Assembly (NCBI RefSeq): GCF_000158955.1
Contig: NZ_GG657757.1
Location: 7,153,158-7,217,157, forward strand
Origin: Streptomyces viridochromogenes DSM 40736
GTDB taxonomy: Bacteria > Actinomycetota > Actinomycetes > Streptomycetales > Streptomycetaceae
DNA length: 64,000 bases
Direction of reading: 5' to 3'
The position numbers and the translations under genes were made by a program. Shown one piece after another: positions 57,307 to 64,000 of this stretch (positions are counted from its first letter, which is position 1; each line of letters opens with the position of its first letter). Below the pieces are notes generated by a model. The model was not told the DNA's origin, did no database searches, and saw nothing but the letters and a program-made list of their open reading frames with translations.

Positions 57307-59300
57307 GTCCGTACCACCACCTGCGCCGTCCCCCACCGGCCCGCCCCGTAGGCCGGCGGGCCGCCCGCGTCCCGGCCGCCCGTGACACCCGCCCCGACCA
57401 GCCGCAGCAGGCCGCCGCCGGCCGCCGGGCCCGGGCTGAGGCGTGCGCCGGACGGCGTGGCGGGGGACCAGGCGGGCAGCCGGAAGGGCGCGAGGTTCAG
57501 CTCGTCCTCCGCCACGACCACCTTCAGCCAGTCCCGGGTGAAGGCACCCGGTACCGTCGAACGACCCTGCGGCAGCCGCAGCCACACGGGCTGCCCCCGG
57601 CGCGCCCATCCGGTCCTGCCGTTCCCGATGAACTCACCCTCGAACAGGTGCGGGGACGAGGCGTAACCGTCCGTCAGGTCGAGCAGGACGGCCCACAGGT
57701 CGCGTCCGGAGGAGTTGTGGATCCCGACCCGCACCTGCGGTTCGCGGCCGTCGGCCGTGTAGGAGCAGACGATCTCACCGTCCGCCGCGTGCCGCAGACT
57801 GCCCACCGGCGTCTCCTCGACGGTGACCCGCACCAGTGAGGACAGCAGCGGATCGGGATTGACCAGGTCCCGGATGTGGTGCCAACGGGCGATGTGGGCC
57901 AGGCAGTCGGCGACATGGGCCGCGTCCGCGGGGGATCGCAACGGCAGGTCGGGAACGGGATGCCCGGCGCCGCCCGACACGCGGGCCCCAGCGCCCTCGG
58001 CAACTACACGCAGCCGGAGGGGCTCTCCCGCCGTGGGTGGCTGTAGCGGCTCCCCGGCCGCGGGTGGTTGCAGTGGTTTTTCGGCCATGGGTGGCTGTAG
58101 CGGCTCCCCGGCCGCCGGTGGTGGCGGTGGCTTTCCCGCCGCGGTCGGCTGTGGTGGCTCTCCCGCCGCAGGCGGCCGTACAGGCCCTCCCGCCGATGGC
58201 GGCCCGTCCGGCTCCAGGGCCAGCGAGGGCACCTCGGCGACGGCCTTCGCGAGCAGGCGCACGGCGGCCGGGTCACCGGACAGCGTCACGACGGCCGGTG
58301 GGAACGCCAGCGCCGACGGGGTCACGGCGTGCGCCACCCGCTCCTCCGCCGCCGTCGGCCGCCAGCCGACCGGGTCCACCAGGGCCGACTCGGGGCGCAC
58401 CTCCCGCACCGCGACCGTGCGCGCTCCCGGGTCTCCCAGCAGCGTGAACTCGGCGCCCGCGGACCGCAGCCCGTGCGCCGCACCGCAGTCGACCTCCCAG
58501 CCCCACGCCGTGTGCCGCAGCAGGAACGGCGAGGCAGCGGCCGGCTCGCCGGACAGGAACACCCCGCCCTCGGGCCCGCGCAGTTCGGGGTGCTGGAGGT
58601 GACCCAGGGCGCGCACGCGCGCGTGGGTGAGCGTGTGCACCTCCCCGTACGTGGTCGTGGGACCGAGCCGGTCGAGTGTGCTCAGCAGCGCGTGACTGAA
58701 GCAGCCACGGGTCTGCCCGTCGATGACCTTCTCGTGCGCGAGCTCCTGCGGTCGGCACGCGGCCAGCAGCACGTGCCGGCCCGGCTCGGTCCCGGTGCCG
58801 CCGCCGTCGCGCGAGCCCGTGTGCCACCACGGCCTCCAGGGCACCCCCCGGACGGCGTCCTCACGTGTCGCACCGCCCGAGTGGCAGCAGTCCAGCACGG
58901 CCACGACATGGGTGCCGCGGGCGGCGATGCCGTCCAGGAGCGCCCCGAGTTCGGTGTCCTGCAGCACCGGCTGCCCGCCGGGGACGAGACTGTCGTGGCA
59001 CACCAGCGCCTGGGACCAGCCGGTGGCCTCGCCGGGGTCGGCGGTCGGGCTCTGGCTGCCGTGCCCGCTGAACCACAGCAGCGCGGTGTCCCCGGGGCCG
59101 CTGCCCCCCAGGTGCTCCCCGACGCCGGCGAGCACCGCCGCCCGGGTCGCCCGGGCGTCGTACAGCGTCCGGATCCGCGGCGCCGGACCGCTCCTGGCCC
59201 GCAGCCAGCTCTCCGCCGCCCGTGCGTCGTTGACGCAGCCGCTCAGCGGCCGGCCGGGGTAGTCGTCGATGCCCACGAACAGGGCGTGCACGGTGCGCAT
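57297..59300 (-). CDS. Caspase-family (peptidase C14) protease with repeat linker and DUF4384-like C-terminal domain
   Basis: A 667-residue protein. The N-terminal domain (residues 1-235) begins HALFVGIDDYP and has both caspase catalytic residues: His80 in LWFSGHGSQS and Cys139 in VLDCCHSGGA. A middle region (about 240-365) is beta/alpha of unknown fold. Residues about 375-430 are a nine-residue Pro-rich repeat (AAGEPLQPP and variants). The C-terminal domain (about 450-620, VRVGIHNSSGRDLWAVLLDL, GQPVWLRLPQG, DWLKVVVAEDEL) resembles the DUF4384 type found on other bacterial caspases. ATG 59300 is clear. Convergent with the CHAT protease gene; the two may be a functional pair. Confidence 0.87.
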   Translation of the reverse strand: MRTVHALFVGIDDYPGRPLSGCVNDARAAESWLRARSGPAPRIRTLYDARATRAAVLAGVGEHLGGSGPGDTALLWFSGHGSQSPTADPGEATGWSQALVCHDSLVPGGQPVLQDTELGALLDGIAARGTHVVAVLDCCHSGGATREDAVRGVPWRPWWHTGSRDGGGTGTEPGRHVLLAACRPQELAHEKVIDGQTRGCFSHALLSTLDRLGPTTTYGEVHTLTHARVRALGHLQHPELRGPEGGVFLSGEPAAASPFLLRHTAWGWEVDCGAAHGLRSAGAEFTLLGDPGARTVAVREVRPESALVDPVGWRPTAAEERVAHAVTPSALAFPPAVVTLSGDPAAVRLLAKAVAEVPSLALEPDGPPSAGGPVRPPAAGEPPQPTAAGKPPPPPAAGEPLQPPMAEKPLQPPAAGEPLQPPTAGEPLRLRVVAEGAGARVSGGAGHPVPDLPLRSPADAAHVADCLAHIARWHHIRDLVNPDPLLSSLVRVTVEETPVGSLRHAADGEIVCSYTADGREPQVRVGIHNSSGRDLWAVLLDLTDGYASSPHLFEGEFIGNGRTGWARRGQPVWLRLPQGRSTVPGAFTRDWLKVVVAEDELNLAPFRLPAWSPATPSGARLSPGPAAGGGLLRLVGAGVTGGRDAGGPPAYGAGRWGTAQVVVRTQV
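58015..58180 (-). repeat. 27-bp in-frame tandem repeats inside the caspase gene
   Basis: Five to six imperfect 27-base units encode the nine-residue pattern AAGEPLQPP (variants AAGKPPPPP, MAEKPLQPP, TAGEPLRLR). Because each unit is in frame, changes in number would lengthen or shorten the linker between the protease and C-terminal domains. Confidence 0.82.
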
Positions 59301-59489
59301 GCGGTGATCCTTTCAGGCGTGCGGGGGCGTGGGCAGGGCGATTCCAGGGCACGTACGGGCGCCCGCGCGCAACGCCATGACCCCACGCCGTGAAGCGAGT
59401 TGACTCGACTGCGGCGACGGCTCATGTCCGTGCCGCCCTCGGCACACATCCTCGCCCGCCGCCCGGCCCGGCCGTGATTACGTAAGGCC

Positions 59490-60182
59490 ATGACTGCGAT
59501 CAGACTGCTCCTCGTCGACGACGATCCGCTGGTGCGGGCCGGGCTGTCCTTCATGATGGGCGGGGCCGACGACATCGAGATCGTCGGCGAGGCGGCCGAC
59601 GGCGGTGAAGTGGAGGCGCTCGTCGACCGCACCCACCCGGACGTCGTGCTGATGGACCTGCGGATGCCGACGGTGGACGGCCTCACGGCGACGGAGCGGC
59701 TGCGCGCCCGGAAGGACGCCCCCCAGGTGATCGTTCTCACCACCTTCCACGCCGACGAACAGGTGCTGCGGGCGCTGCGCGCGGGCGCCGCCGGATTCGT
59801 CCTCAAGGACACGCCACCGGCCGAGATCCTCGCGGCGGTGCGCCGCGTCGCGGCCGGCGACCCGGTCCTGTCGCCCACGGTGACCCGCCAGCTGATGCGG
59901 CACGCGGTCGGCACCGCGGCCGACACCCGCCGCACCCGCGCGCGCGACCGCATGGCGGCCCTCAACGACCGCGAGCGCGAGGTCGCCGTCGGGGTCGGCC
60001 GGGGCCTGTCCAACGCCGAGATCGCCACCGGACTCTTCATGAGCGTCGCCACCGTCAAGACGCACGTCTCCCGCGTCCTGGCCAAGCTCGACCTCAACAA
60101 CCGCGTGCAGATCGCGCTGCTCGCCTACGACGCGGGGCTCCTGGAGGAGGACCGTCTCGAAGGCAACCAGGAGAGTCACTGA
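59490..60182 (+). CDS. NarL/FixJ-family response regulator
   Basis: A 230-residue two-component regulator. The receiver domain reads IRLLLVDDDPLVRAGL, the phosphoacceptor Asp56 is in VVLMDLRMP, then VIVLTTFHADEQVL (Thr) and FVLKDTPPAEIL (Lys). A C-terminal LuxR helix-turn-helix follows, with LNDREREVAVGVGRGLSNAEIA and VATVKTHVSRVLAKLDL. No adjacent kinase; the nearest candidate is the NarL-type kinase at 52960-54236, separated by the CHAT/caspase genes. ATG 59490 follows a short AAGG. Confidence 0.92.
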   Translation: MTAIRLLLVDDDPLVRAGLSFMMGGADDIEIVGEAADGGEVEALVDRTHPDVVLMDLRMPTVDGLTATERLRARKDAPQVIVLTTFHADEQVLRALRAGAAGFVLKDTPPAEILAAVRRVAAGDPVLSPTVTRQLMRHAVGTAADTRRTRARDRMAALNDREREVAVGVGRGLSNAEIATGLFMSVATVKTHVSRVLAKLDLNNRVQIALLAYDAGLLEEDRLEGNQESH

Positions 60183-60201
60183 CCGCCGCACGGGCACGCC
60201 G

Positions 60202-61224
60202 TCAGGCGAACGCGGCGGCGGCCCCACCGGGGATCTCCGCGAGGCGCACGGCCCTGCGCTCCCGGCGGGACAGCTCGCACGCCTCCGCGATCCGCAGCGC
60301 CTGAAGGGCCTCGCGCCCGTCGCAGGGGTTGGGCCGCTCACCCCGCACGACCTCGACGAAAGCGTTCAGCTCCGACGCGTAGGCGGGGCCGAAGCGCTCC
60401 AGGAAGCCGGTCCAGGGCTTGTCCGCGGCCGGCGGCCCGGTCGGCTCGGTGGACGCGATCGGCGTACGGTCGTCCAGGCCGACCACGATCTGGTCGGCCT
60501 CCCCGGCCAGCTCCATGCGCACGTCGTAACCGGCCCCGTTCAGCCGGGCGCCGGTGACGGTGGCCAGCGTGCCGTCGTCGAGAGTGAGCAGCGCCGCGCC
60601 GGTGTCGACGTCGCCGGCCGCACGGAACATCGCCGGCCCGGCGTCCGACCCGGCCGCGTACACGTCCGCCACCTCGCGGCCCGTCACCCAGCGCAGGACG
60701 TCGAAGTCGTGGATCAGCGTGTCCCGGTACAGCCCGCCCGACAGCGGCAGCCACGCGGCGGACGGCGGGGTCTGATCACTGGTCAGCGCCCGCACGGTGT
60801 GCAGCCGCCCCAGCCTCCCGGAGCGCACGGCCTCCCGCGCGCCCTGGTAACCCGTGTCGAAGCGCCGCTGGAAGCCCATCTGGAGCACCGTCCCGGCCGT
60901 CTCGACCTCGGCGATCGCGCTCATGCTCCCCGGCAGGTCCAGCGCGATGGGCTTCTCGCAGAACACCGGCAGACCCGAGCGTGCTGCCCGACCGATCAGT
61001 TCGGCGTGGGCCGACGTGTTCGTCGTGATCACCACGGCGTCGACCCCCCACCGGAAGATCTCCTCCACCCCGGGCGCCGCCGTCTCGCCCAGCCGATGTG
61101 CCAGTTCCTGGGCCCGCGCGGCGTCCGCGTCCGTGAGGATCAGGGAACCGACGTCCCGGTTCCGGCTGAGCGTCTTCGCGTGGATGGTGCCGATGCGGCC
61201 CGTACCGATGACCCCGATGCGCAT
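60202..61224 (-). CDS. Gfo/Idh/MocA oxidoreductase (inositol 2-dehydrogenase-like)
   Basis: A 340-residue NAD(P)-dependent sugar/polyol dehydrogenase. The Rossmann start is RIGVIGTGRIGTIHAKTL. The family's catalytic EKP is visible in VFCEKPIALDLPG, and the substrate-side Asp/His pair is in LIHDFDVLRWVTG. This layout is that of myo-inositol 2-dehydrogenases and relatives. It is divergent from a HutC-type GntR regulator, with a TGTCCGGACA palindrome between, so the sugar or polyol it oxidises may be the signal. No inositol or sugar transporter is nearby. Confidence 0.88.
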   Translation of the reverse strand: MRIGVIGTGRIGTIHAKTLSRNRDVGSLILTDADAARAQELAHRLGETAAPGVEEIFRWGVDAVVITTNTSAHAELIGRAARSGLPVFCEKPIALDLPGSMSAIAEVETAGTVLQMGFQRRFDTGYQGAREAVRSGRLGRLHTVRALTSDQTPPSAAWLPLSGGLYRDTLIHDFDVLRWVTGREVADVYAAGSDAGPAMFRAAGDVDTGAALLTLDDGTLATVTGARLNGAGYDVRMELAGEADQIVVGLDDRTPIASTEPTGPPAADKPWTGFLERFGPAYASELNAFVEVVRGERPNPCDGREALQALRIAEACELSRRERRAVRLAEIPGGAAAAFA

Positions 61225-61265
61225 GGAAACAAAGTGCGTGCCGAGGCCGCCGCTGTCAATCTGTA

Positions 61266-61275
61266 TGTCCGGACA
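61266..61275. promoter_or_regulatory. Palindromic operator between dehydrogenase and GntR gene
   Basis: TGTCCGGACA (perfect 10-bp palindrome, flanked by A/T-rich bases) in the 101-bp divergent gap. The regulator's own promoter appears to be TTCCCG (61291-61296), 17 bases, TACGCT (61314-61319), 6 bases before GTG 61326, so probably leaderless. Confidence 0.6.
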
Positions 61276-61325
61276 ATCTGACTACACGACTTCCCGTCAA
61301 CAACGCACGGAGCTACGCTCGGCCC

Positions 61326-62090
61326 GTGCCGAAACCAGAAGTGGACCCGACCGTGCAGCTCGAGCTGAGCGTGGACCGAAGCTCTCCCGTGCCGTTGTAC
61401 TTCCAGCTGTCCCAGCAGCTGGAAGCCGCGATCGAGCACGGCACGCTGACCCCCGGCAGCCTGCTGGGCAACGAGATCGAACTCGCCGCCCGGCTCGGCC
61501 TGTCCCGGCCGACCGTCCGCCAGGCCATCCAGTCGCTCGTCGACAAGGGCCTCCTCGTCCGCCGCCGCGGGGTGGGCACCCAGGTCGTGCACAGCCAGGT
61601 CAAGCGCCCGCTGGAGCTCAGCAGCCTCTACGACGACCTGGAGGCGGCGGGCCAGCGCCCGGCCACCAAGGTCCTGGTCAACACGGTCGTCCCCGCGTCC
61701 GCCGAGGTCGCCGCGGCGCTCGGCGTCGCCGAGGACAGCGATGTCCACCGCGTGGAACGCCTCCGTCTCGCCCACGGCGAGCCCATGGCCCACCTCTGCA
61801 ACTTCCTGCCCCCCGGCCTCATGGACCTCGACACGGACCAGCTGGAGACGACCGGCCTCTACCGCCTGATGCGGGCGGCGGGCATCACCCTGCACAGCGC
61901 CCGCCAGTCGATCGGCGCCCGAGCGGCGACGACGGAAGAAGCGGACCGGCTCGCGGAGGAGACAGGGGCTCCCTTGCTGACCATGCAGCGGGTGACTTTC
62001 GACGACACGGGCCGGGCAGTGGAATACGGCACACATACGTACCGCCCGACGCGCTACTCGTTCGAGTTCCAGCTACTTGTAAGGACCTGA
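61326..62090 (+). CDS. HutC-subfamily GntR regulator (UTRA domain)
   Basis: A 254-residue regulator. The winged helix reads VPLYFQLSQQLEAAIEHGTL, then GNEIELAARLGLSRPTVRQAIQSLVDKGLLVRRRGVGT. It is followed by the UTRA ligand domain with SSLYDDLEAAGQRPATKVL, VHRVERLRLAHGEPMAHLCNFLP and the terminal YRPTRYSFEFQL. GTG 61326 starts a probably leaderless message. It is divergent from the Gfo/Idh/MocA dehydrogenase and upstream of a ROK kinase on the same strand, so it probably controls use of a sugar or polyol. The ligand is not known. Confidence 0.9.
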   Translation: MPKPEVDPTVQLELSVDRSSPVPLYFQLSQQLEAAIEHGTLTPGSLLGNEIELAARLGLSRPTVRQAIQSLVDKGLLVRRRGVGTQVVHSQVKRPLELSSLYDDLEAAGQRPATKVLVNTVVPASAEVAAALGVAEDSDVHRVERLRLAHGEPMAHLCNFLPPGLMDLDTDQLETTGLYRLMRAAGITLHSARQSIGARAATTEEADRLAEETGAPLLTMQRVTFDDTGRAVEYGTHTYRPTRYSFEFQLLVRT

Positions 62091-62214
62091 ATCTTTCAGG
62101 GGCGCGGGGAACTACGCGAGCAACCCCCACTCACCAGCACCCGGCCATGACCCGTACCACCCCACTCCTGCCCCGCTCCGCACACACCCCCACGGTGAGG
62201 CAGAATCGGCGGCG

Positions 62215-63367
62215 ATGAGCACCTACCGCGACTTCACCGCCCCCATCGGCTCCCGCCGAGCCACCGCGCTCCGCACGGTCGGCACCCGGGAGCGCCGCTC
62301 ACTCCTTACGGCGCCCCGCGTGCCGACGGTCGGCATCGACATCGGCGGTACGAAGGTGATGGCGGGCGTCGTCGACGCCGACGGCAACATCCTGGAGAAG
62401 GTCCGCACGGAGACCCCGGACAAGTCCAAGAGCCCGAAGGTCGTCGAGGACACCATCGCGGAGCTGGTCCTGGACCTGTCCGACCGGCACGACGTGCACG
62501 CCGTCGGCATCGGCGCGGCCGGCTGGGTCGACGCCGACCGCAACCGTGTGCTGTTCGCCCCCCACCTGTCCTGGCGCAACGAACCGCTCCGCGACCGCCT
62601 GTCGGGCCGGCTCTCCGTGCCGGTCCTCGTGGACAACGACGCCAACACCGCCGCCTGGGCGGAATGGCGCTTCGGCGCGGGCCGCGGCGAGGACCACCTC
62701 GTCATGATCACGCTGGGCACCGGCATCGGCGGAGCCATCCTGGAGGACGGCCAGGTCAAGCGCGGCAAGTACGGCGTCGCCGGCGAGTTCGGCCATATGC
62801 AGGTCGTGCCCGGCGGCCACCGCTGCCCGTGCGGCAACCGCGGCTGCTGGGAGCAGTACAGCTCCGGGAACGCCCTGGTCCGAGAGGCGCGCGAGCTGGC
62901 CGCCGCCGACTCGCCGGTGGCGTACGGGATCATCGAGCACGTCAAGGGCAACGTCTCCGACATCACCGGCCCGATGATCACCGAGCTGGCCCGCGAGGGC
63001 GACGCCATGTGCATCGAGCTGCTCCAGGACATCGGCCAGTGGCTCGGCGTCGGCATCGCCAACCTCGCGGCCGCCCTCGACCCCTCCTGGCTTAGTGTCG
63101 GGCGGCCGGGGTCTCGGCCGCCGACGACCTGCTGATCGGCCCCGCCAGGGACGCCTTCCGCAGGCATCTGACGGGCCGCGGCTACCGCCCCGAGGCCCGT
63201 ATCACCCGGGCCCAGCTCGGCCCCGAGGCCGGCATGGTCGGCGCCGCCGACCCTGGCCCGGCTGGTGGCCCGCCGCTTCCGGCGCGCCAAAGCGCCGCCG
63301 GGTGGAGCGGTACGAGCGCTACGAGCGGTACGCCCAGGCCCGCCGCAGTACCCAGGAGACGCTGTGA
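62215..63367 (+). CDS. ROK-family glucokinase-like sugar kinase with several C-terminal indels
   Basis: The intact first 290 residues show a ROK kinase: VGIDIGGTKVMAGVVD (ATP), VDNDANTAAWAEWRFG (catalytic Asp), MITLGTGIGGAIL (Gly loop) and the zinc-binding CPCGNRGCWEQYSSG motif. From NLAAALDPS the frame is lost and must be followed through two others to recover SAADDLLIGPARDAF, AADLARLVARRF and the end RRRVERYERYERYAQA...QETL at 63367. The breaks are near 63090-63108, 63251-63253 and 63289-63291. Correcting them gives about 380 residues and places the stop across the next gene's GTG (GTGA). ROK kinases of this kind phosphorylate glucose or related sugars. Confidence 0.82.
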
Positions 63368-63945
63368 CCGCATCCCTGCCGCACCAGGGGTCCTGGCCGG
63401 ACGGCGAGGAGCGGCCGGCCGAGGACCGCCGTCACATGATCCGCCGCCGGGCGCTGACCCTGCTGATCATCGTGCTGCTCATCGGCGTCCCGGCCGGCTA
63501 CCTGGTGATCTCCGCGAACCAGAGCCGGGACAGCGGCAAGGACAAGGAGGCCAAGTACTCGGCGACCGGCCTGACCGCGGGCTGGCCGTCCAAGCTCCAG
63601 CGCCGGATCTACCAGGTGCCCGTACCGCACCCGGCCTGGCACGTGGCCTACTACGAGACCAACAACTGGAAGACCAGCCGCCTGTACACCCAGTTCGAGA
63701 CCAACTCGGCCGGTCTCGACGCCTATCTGACGGGCCTGGGCATGACCCGGGACGACCTGGAGAAGGGCCACGTCACCATCGGCGCCCGCGACCGGAAGAT
63801 CACCGGCTGGAAGTTCGCCGAGAACGGCGAGTGGTCCGGCTTCGTCCACCGGCAGAAGAACCCGGCACCCACGCACGACGTGGTCGTGGACCTCTCGAAC
63901 CCGGCGTATCCGTGGGTGTACGTGGTGTCCCGGACGGTGCCCTGA
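63364..63945 (+). CDS. Hypothetical membrane-anchored extracytoplasmic protein
   Basis: A 193-residue protein. After a short cytoplasmic part there is one membrane helix (about 27-50, ALTLLIIVLLIGVPAGYLVIS), then an extracellular domain of about 140 residues. Its text includes WPSKLQRRIYQVPVPHPAW, YYETNNWKTSRLYTQFETN and PTHDVVVDLSNPAYPWVYVV, with no catalytic motif that I recognise. GTG 63364 overlaps the ROK stop, so it is co-translated with that gene, and codon usage supports it strongly. I recall comparable proteins beside ROK kinases in other Streptomyces. Confidence 0.75.
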   Translation: MTASLPHQGSWPDGEERPAEDRRHMIRRRALTLLIIVLLIGVPAGYLVISANQSRDSGKDKEAKYSATGLTAGWPSKLQRRIYQVPVPHPAWHVAYYETNNWKTSRLYTQFETNSAGLDAYLTGLGMTRDDLEKGHVTIGARDRKITGWKFAENGEWSGFVHRQKNPAPTHDVVVDLSNPAYPWVYVVSRTVP

Positions 63946-64000
63946 CCTCGCTCGGAGCCGATTGTCAGACCCCGCCCGTAGAGTCGGAGACAACTGATCC

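Noticed and set aside
63962..63984. TTGTCA ... TAGAGT as a promoter at the right edge
   Set aside because: Spacing is 11 bases, too short for a sigma-70-type promoter, and the gene it would serve lies outside the window.
1..64000. tRNA, rRNA, CRISPR arrays, integrase or att sites, replication origin
   Set aside because: Looked for conserved tRNA arm sequences, repeat-spacer patterns, integrase motifs and DnaA-box clusters; none was convincing.

Overview
The window is chromosomal DNA from a high-GC actinomycete, almost certainly a Streptomyces. Supporting signs are the third-position GC bias, frequent GTG starts and ATGA/TGATG gene overlaps, several probable leaderless promoters, an RNase Sa-type secreted ribonuclease, a DUF5955-type protein, an acyl-CoA carboxylase epsilon-type subunit, a conservon-like (CvnA-type) kinase, and the clustering of glyoxylate and purine catabolism genes that is known from the S. 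coelicolor allantoin region. No rRNA, tRNA, CRISPR array, intact insertion sequence or phage gene was recognised.

Layout. 1-3.6 kb: end of a truncated glyoxylate carboligase, a TIGR04222-like protein, and the glyoxylate branch genes glxR (frameshifted) and hyi. 3.8-9.7 kb: a compact five-gene cluster (class I GATase-type peptidase C26, GNAT, FAD amine/amino acid oxidase-like protein, group II PLP decarboxylase, EamA exporter) that looks like an uncharacterised amine/amino acid pathway. 9.8-15.5 kb: purine catabolism (regulator pair, uraD-uraH-uricase, 8-oxoguanine deaminase, NCS2 purine permease). 15.5-20.8 kb: thioesterase, aminotransferase, an HxlR regulator with twin operators, and a von Willebrand factor A protein pair. 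20.8-25.2 kb: two divergent IucA/IucC siderophore synthetases and a Rieske oxygenase. 26.1-26.7 kb: a cobalamin riboswitch in front of a single ferredoxin-fold gene. 26.7-36.5 kb: amino acid permease, HipA-like kinase and Rdx protein, then malate synthase, a MobA-like nucleotidyltransferase, a palindromic MITE-like element, and allR-allB-alc. 36.6-39.4 kb: a SpoIIE-type phosphatase. 39.5-50.3 kb: a second catabolic regulon of a carboxyltransferase and its epsilon-type subunit, an ATPase, an MFS transporter, a sensor kinase plus solute-binding lipoprotein, a FadR-type GntR regulator, a collapsed DUF1445 gene and pxpABC (5-oxoprolinase). 50.4-64 kb: SDR, RibD-like reductase, RNase, a frameshifted histidine kinase and its likely response regulator separated by a convergent CHAT protease / caspase pair, then a sugar dehydrogenase, GntR regulator, ROK kinase (several indels) and a membrane protein.

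How the genes work together. Urate is opened to allantoin (uricase, UraH, UraD); allantoinase and allantoicase then yield ureidoglycolate. The glyoxylate ultimately released is used by malate synthase, or by Gcl, Hyi and GlxR through tartronate semialdehyde. A TTCC-N7-GGAA palindrome recurs upstream of hyi, aceB, allR and allB, so AllR probably ties these blocks together. A different 17-bp palindrome sits inside the -35/-10 spacer of four promoters in the 41.1-47.5 kb region, which marks the carboxylase, ATPase, MFS and pxp units as one regulon, probably of the local GntR protein.

Quality caveat. Three genes (glxR, the 53-54 kb kinase, the ROK kinase) carry one-base insertions in or next to short homopolymers. 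Consensus errors are at least as likely as true pseudogenes there, whereas the DUF1445 gene has lost a large central segment and looks truly broken.
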